From assembly GCA_030522415.1 (NCBI GenBank), contig CM060118.1, positions 18,471,151-18,535,150 of the forward strand: DNA of 64,000 bases. The letters are read 5' to 3'. The stretch is from Channallabes apus (Eukaryota; Chordata; Actinopteri; Siluriformes; Clariidae). Positions 61,701 through 64,000 of the stretch are shown here, one piece after another. The number at the start of each line of letters is the position of its first letter. Within the stretch, counting starts at the first letter, position 1. The notes beneath the pieces are model-generated. The model did not search any database. It had not been told where the DNA came from and saw nothing but the letters and a program-made list of their open reading frames with translations. The position numbers and the translations under genes were made by a program.

Positions 61701-63947
61701 CTGTCTCTGTGTGCATGGAGTTTGCATGTTCTCCTCGTCCTTGGTGAGTTTCCTCCGGGTATTCCGGTTATCTCCCACAGTCCAAGGACATGCAGATTAG
61801 GCTAATTGGCATTCCAAAATTAGTGTGAAGGAATGTGTGAATGAGTGTGTGATTGTGTATACAGTATGTGTATGTGCCCTGTGATGGATTGGCACCCTGT
61901 ACAAGTATTTTGGGGTAGGCTCTAGGATCCCTGCAAACCTTTATACAGAATTAATCAGTATAGACGATAAGTGAGGGAATGAGAAGGAAATATATATTGC
62001 TTGTAATGATCTAAAATAATGGTTGTATGTACAGTAAGAAGAAATTAAAGGAAAAACATGGACAAATAAGAAAAAAGTGAAAAAATGAAGTGAGAAGAAA
62101 CTATCTAGACAATCAAAAAAATAAATGTGAGAAAATAAGAGAAAATTATTTTTATTGAGCGGATCATGAGAGAACAAAATATAAAATAGATTATACAAAA
62201 ACGCTATCTTGTTTAGGTGACTCACAAATGTCAATATGTGAAAAGATGTTCAGAGGATTCAACTATGAGTAACATGTTTCATGTTGATAAGCCTAGAATT
62301 GATCATTTTGAAATAACCCCAGATCATAACACTGCCTCCAGAGGCTTTTACAGTGCTCAATATGCATGATGATTGTATCTCTTCATCTGCTTTCCTTCTT
62401 ACCCCAACACACCCATCACTGTGAAATTAAGTAAATCTGGACTCATTCAATCACATTACCATTCGCCATTGCCCCAAAGTCCAATCTTTTTTGCTCTCTA
62501 GCAAAGTGAAGTCTTTATTTCCAGTTAGTCGCATTAGCAAGTGGTTTTCTTATGGACACAAATCTGTTTAGGCCTAATCCTGTAAGTTCTTTTCCCACTG
62601 TGCATGTAAAACTGCTTTCACCATTAGCAAAGCTGCGATTTCCACTGTCACCTTATTATCATGCAACTTCACCAAGTGTTTAAGTGATCTTCAATCACAG
62701 TTCATTTATGACTTTTTCCAACCACATTTTCATGAAATTGAAGGTTCAGCATTATCCTAGCAGGTTTTAATAATGCATTGGACAGTTAGTATTGGACGTT
62801 TTTTTTCTTGCTTGATTCAAGACACTAATTTGACCATTCTGAAAGTGTCACTTTTTGTCTGTCCAGGCAGACTAATTTTGTTCTAATAAATTGTTCAGGT
62901 GTTTCTACATCAGGAAAACCCTTCAAGGCTTCAGGGCGAGTGGGAGACTCTCCTCTTCCTGGGTGTGGCCTATATGCTGACCACACAGTAAGCTTTTTAT
63001 TTTTAACTAACATACACTAGTAAGCTAGTTAAATATTTGCTTGTGTTAGTATTAGTATCTATATTACATCCATATAGTTTAATACAGTTTGAGAATTAGA
63101 TAACAGTTGAATGTACTCTGTAATTGTGACTTTAAGGCTTGTTTCTGTGTTTAGGTGGGTGCTGCAGCAGGTTAGTGCTCTGTAATACTTTAATTTAATT
63201 TTTCAGCATTTTTGTCTCTGTATTGTACATTGTATTTTTTATATGTTTGTCTATCCCAGCATCAGGTGATGGGGACAAAATAATGTGCTACTGTCCTAGC
63301 TTTCAAATTGTACAGTTGATGAGACAGGTACTGTATGTAATTTGTGCTTTAAAATAAGTATTATAAGCAATTACTGTAATAATTGTAATTCCATTTTAGT
63401 ACATACAATATACAACAGGACTGTAAAGTACAAGGTTTAAAGTATCCATTTTTTAAATGCAAATTTAATGTCTACTGTGTATCAGTAATAAGATAAGAAA
63501 TTTTATGCATTTGTTTTGGTTATTTTAATGTTGATCATTAGTTTGACATTAGACTTTGCATGACATTATTTTGCCATCTTCATTTTGCCTAAATCTTTTA
63601 GTTAGAATTTTGCACAATAATGTATCTGAATATAATGGATTTATTCTAAACCTTTACGGCTTTCACATACAGATAAACTGCATATTAATGTATAAAAGCA
63701 AAAGGAAATACTATTGTGTGATATGTGAATCCACAATGTGTGATACAGATATAGAATATTATTGTTATTCTGATCTGTCTGCACTGTCTAAAATGTGTAG
63801 AATCTGCCAAATGTCAACCTGCCTTTTTTATTTGCCTACAAGGGTCTGTCTCCAAAAGAAGCCTGTTGTTCTGTCCTTGCCGATATAAAGAAAAGAACAG
63901 GAGAAGATAAATGCTTTGAGATTGCACTTATTGCCTTAAATCTGAAG
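55782..63947 (+). CDS. Aspartylglucosaminidase-like Ntn-hydrolase, 3' end beyond the window
   Basis: Nine exons: 55782-55890, 56475-56613, 56843-56999, 57127-57172, 61525-61563, 62899-62987, 63155-63170, 63260-63327 and 63843-63947, all phase-consistent, 256 codons so far. The family (N4-(beta-N-acetylglucosaminyl)-L-asparaginase) matures by self-cleavage before a catalytic Thr. Here the site is GHD-T149-I, with W7 (GTWAFS), T167 (VSTSG), R177 and D180 ([12 protein letters not shown]) and a glycine-rich AAAASGDGD at the positions known from human AGA. Two departures are S151, where the family has Gly two residues after the Thr, and S200, where human AGA has Thr257. No signal peptide is encoded before W7, unlike lysosomal AGA, so the product may be cytosolic unless an upstream exon exists. 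A 16-nt exon (63155-63170) encodes VGAAA. Intron 4 holds a full-length LINE. Substrate is unknown. Confidence 0.85.
55931..56393 (-). mobile_element. Tc1-like derivative retaining the antisense C-terminus of a transposase
   Basis: The inverted ends are GTGGTGGTCAAAAGTATTGG on the left and GTGGTGGTCAGAAGTATTAA read inward from the right. The minus strand between them reads [39 protein letters not shown], the C-terminal helical part typical of Tc1/mariner transposases. The catalytic region is lost. It lies in intron 1 of the asparaginase-like gene. Confidence 0.7.
57298..60434 (+). mobile_element. Full-length RTE-type non-LTR retrotransposon
   Basis: The element is 3137 bp and is bounded by 18-bp target duplications with one mismatch (57280-57297 and ATTTAAATCTCACAAACA at 60435-60452). 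It starts GGGGGGGCGC-rich and ends CTGTGGCGACCCCTGAAAGG plus an A-rich AAAAAGAAG tail. It lies in intron 4 of the asparaginase-like gene, in the same orientation. Its GC content and purine richness differ from the surrounding DNA. The slightly mismatched duplication and few coding lesions suggest a fairly young but not current insertion. Confidence 0.93.
57357..60406 (+). pseudogene. RTE endonuclease-reverse transcriptase, broken at five places
   Basis: The apurinic-like endonuclease part (57357 to about 58390) shows [29 protein letters not shown] and [10 protein letters not shown]. The reverse transcriptase (58407-59792) shows [59 protein letters not shown] and the catalytic box FADDIVL. The C-terminal part shows [12 protein letters not shown] and RPAMLYGLE. 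Lesions are a 1-nt loss near 58119, a 1-nt gain near 58394, a stop at 59790-59792, a stop at 60081-60083 and a frameshift near 60180-60195. The catalytic motifs themselves are intact, but no full-length product can be made from this copy. Confidence 0.9.
60855..61139 (+). repeat. Dispersed retroposon-like repeat ending in C10/A9
   Basis: The block starts CGGGCTCCCACATTATTGAC, contains GACGTCACGTGGGTTGGAGG and CGTGATAGTCTGCGGCCCAC, and ends in a C run and an A run near 61121-61140. I recognise it as a recurrent teleost GC-rich short repeat but cannot name the family. Confidence 0.45.
61160..61330 (+). mobile_element. Tc1-like transposase remnant (plus strand)
   Basis: The plus strand reads KIWTLEQI, a stop, [17 protein letters not shown] and then decays; this is the region around the first catalytic Asp. 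Confidence 0.5.
61620..61975 (+). mobile_element. SINE copy with duplicated B-box segment
   Basis: It has the head GGTGGCTTAGTGGTTAGCAC, two B-box-like stretches, the common body and a GTGAGGGAATGAG tail. It lies in intron 5 of the asparaginase-like gene. No clear target duplication was seen. Confidence 0.8.
62240..62870 (-). mobile_element. Tc1-like transposase remnant (minus strand)
   Basis: The minus strand reads [47 protein letters not shown] and [11 protein letters not shown] across stops, covering the DNA-binding end and the first half of the catalytic domain. It lies directly before exon 6 of the asparaginase-like gene. Confidence 0.65.
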
Positions 63948-64000
63948 GTAAATTATATATTTCTGAAGGAATTATATATTTCCTGGCAAAGTCTGCTTCA

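Overview
The window is vertebrate nuclear DNA, almost certainly from a teleost fish. It holds intron-containing genes with GT-AG splice sites, a nuclear tRNA-Leu gene, long AT, CA and TAA microsatellites, and a dense load of fish-type transposons (Tc1/mariner, hAT, an RTE-type LINE, tRNA-derived SINEs, and a Ty3/gypsy element with a SCAN-like gag). An ostariophysan such as a catfish is possible from the repeat families, but I hold that loosely. Six protein-coding genes could be assembled exon by exon with consistent reading phase: ccsap (+, 244 aa), rab4a (-, 213 aa), rhou (-, 250 aa), pdcd2 (+, 353 aa), tbp (-, 301 aa), and an aspartylglucosaminidase-like Ntn-hydrolase (+, 256 codons seen, running off the right edge). 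Layout: 1-2191 is the 5' part of a frameshifted gypsy element on the minus strand, with leader, primer-binding site and one 400-bp LTR, lying next to the first coding exon of ccsap. Positions 2390-3879 are ccsap. Positions 3880-11400 are 3'UTR and intergenic DNA, including a Tc1 element with roughly 205-bp inverted repeats and a 740-bp TIR element. rab4a occupies 11850-17465. Upstream of it lie a decayed HECT/G2E3-like gene fragment, a 56-bp LINE-tail insertion and tRNA-Leu(CAG). Positions 20200-38000 are a long gene-poor stretch carrying several dead Tc1 copies and SINEs. rhou occupies 38020-42222 and pdcd2 43895-48135, head to head. pdcd2 and tbp (49147-53628) are tail to tail. The asparaginase-like gene starts at 55782, head to head with tbp, and holds a full-length but broken RTE LINE in its fourth intron. 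The genes do not form one pathway. ccsap, rab4a and rhou are in the order and relative orientation of human 1q42, while pdcd2 and tbp are tail to tail as in human 6q27, so the window joins two ancient synteny blocks. I found no new defence, toxin or operon-like system. The observations most worth a second look are the Gly-to-Ser change next to the catalytic Thr of the asparaginase-like enzyme with its 16-nt internal exon, the decayed HECT-like gene split by a SINE with a 33-bp target duplication, the 56-bp tail-only LINE insertion with a perfect 17-bp target duplication, the hAT element reduced to its BED finger, and the mariner remnant with an inverted copy of its own coding segment.
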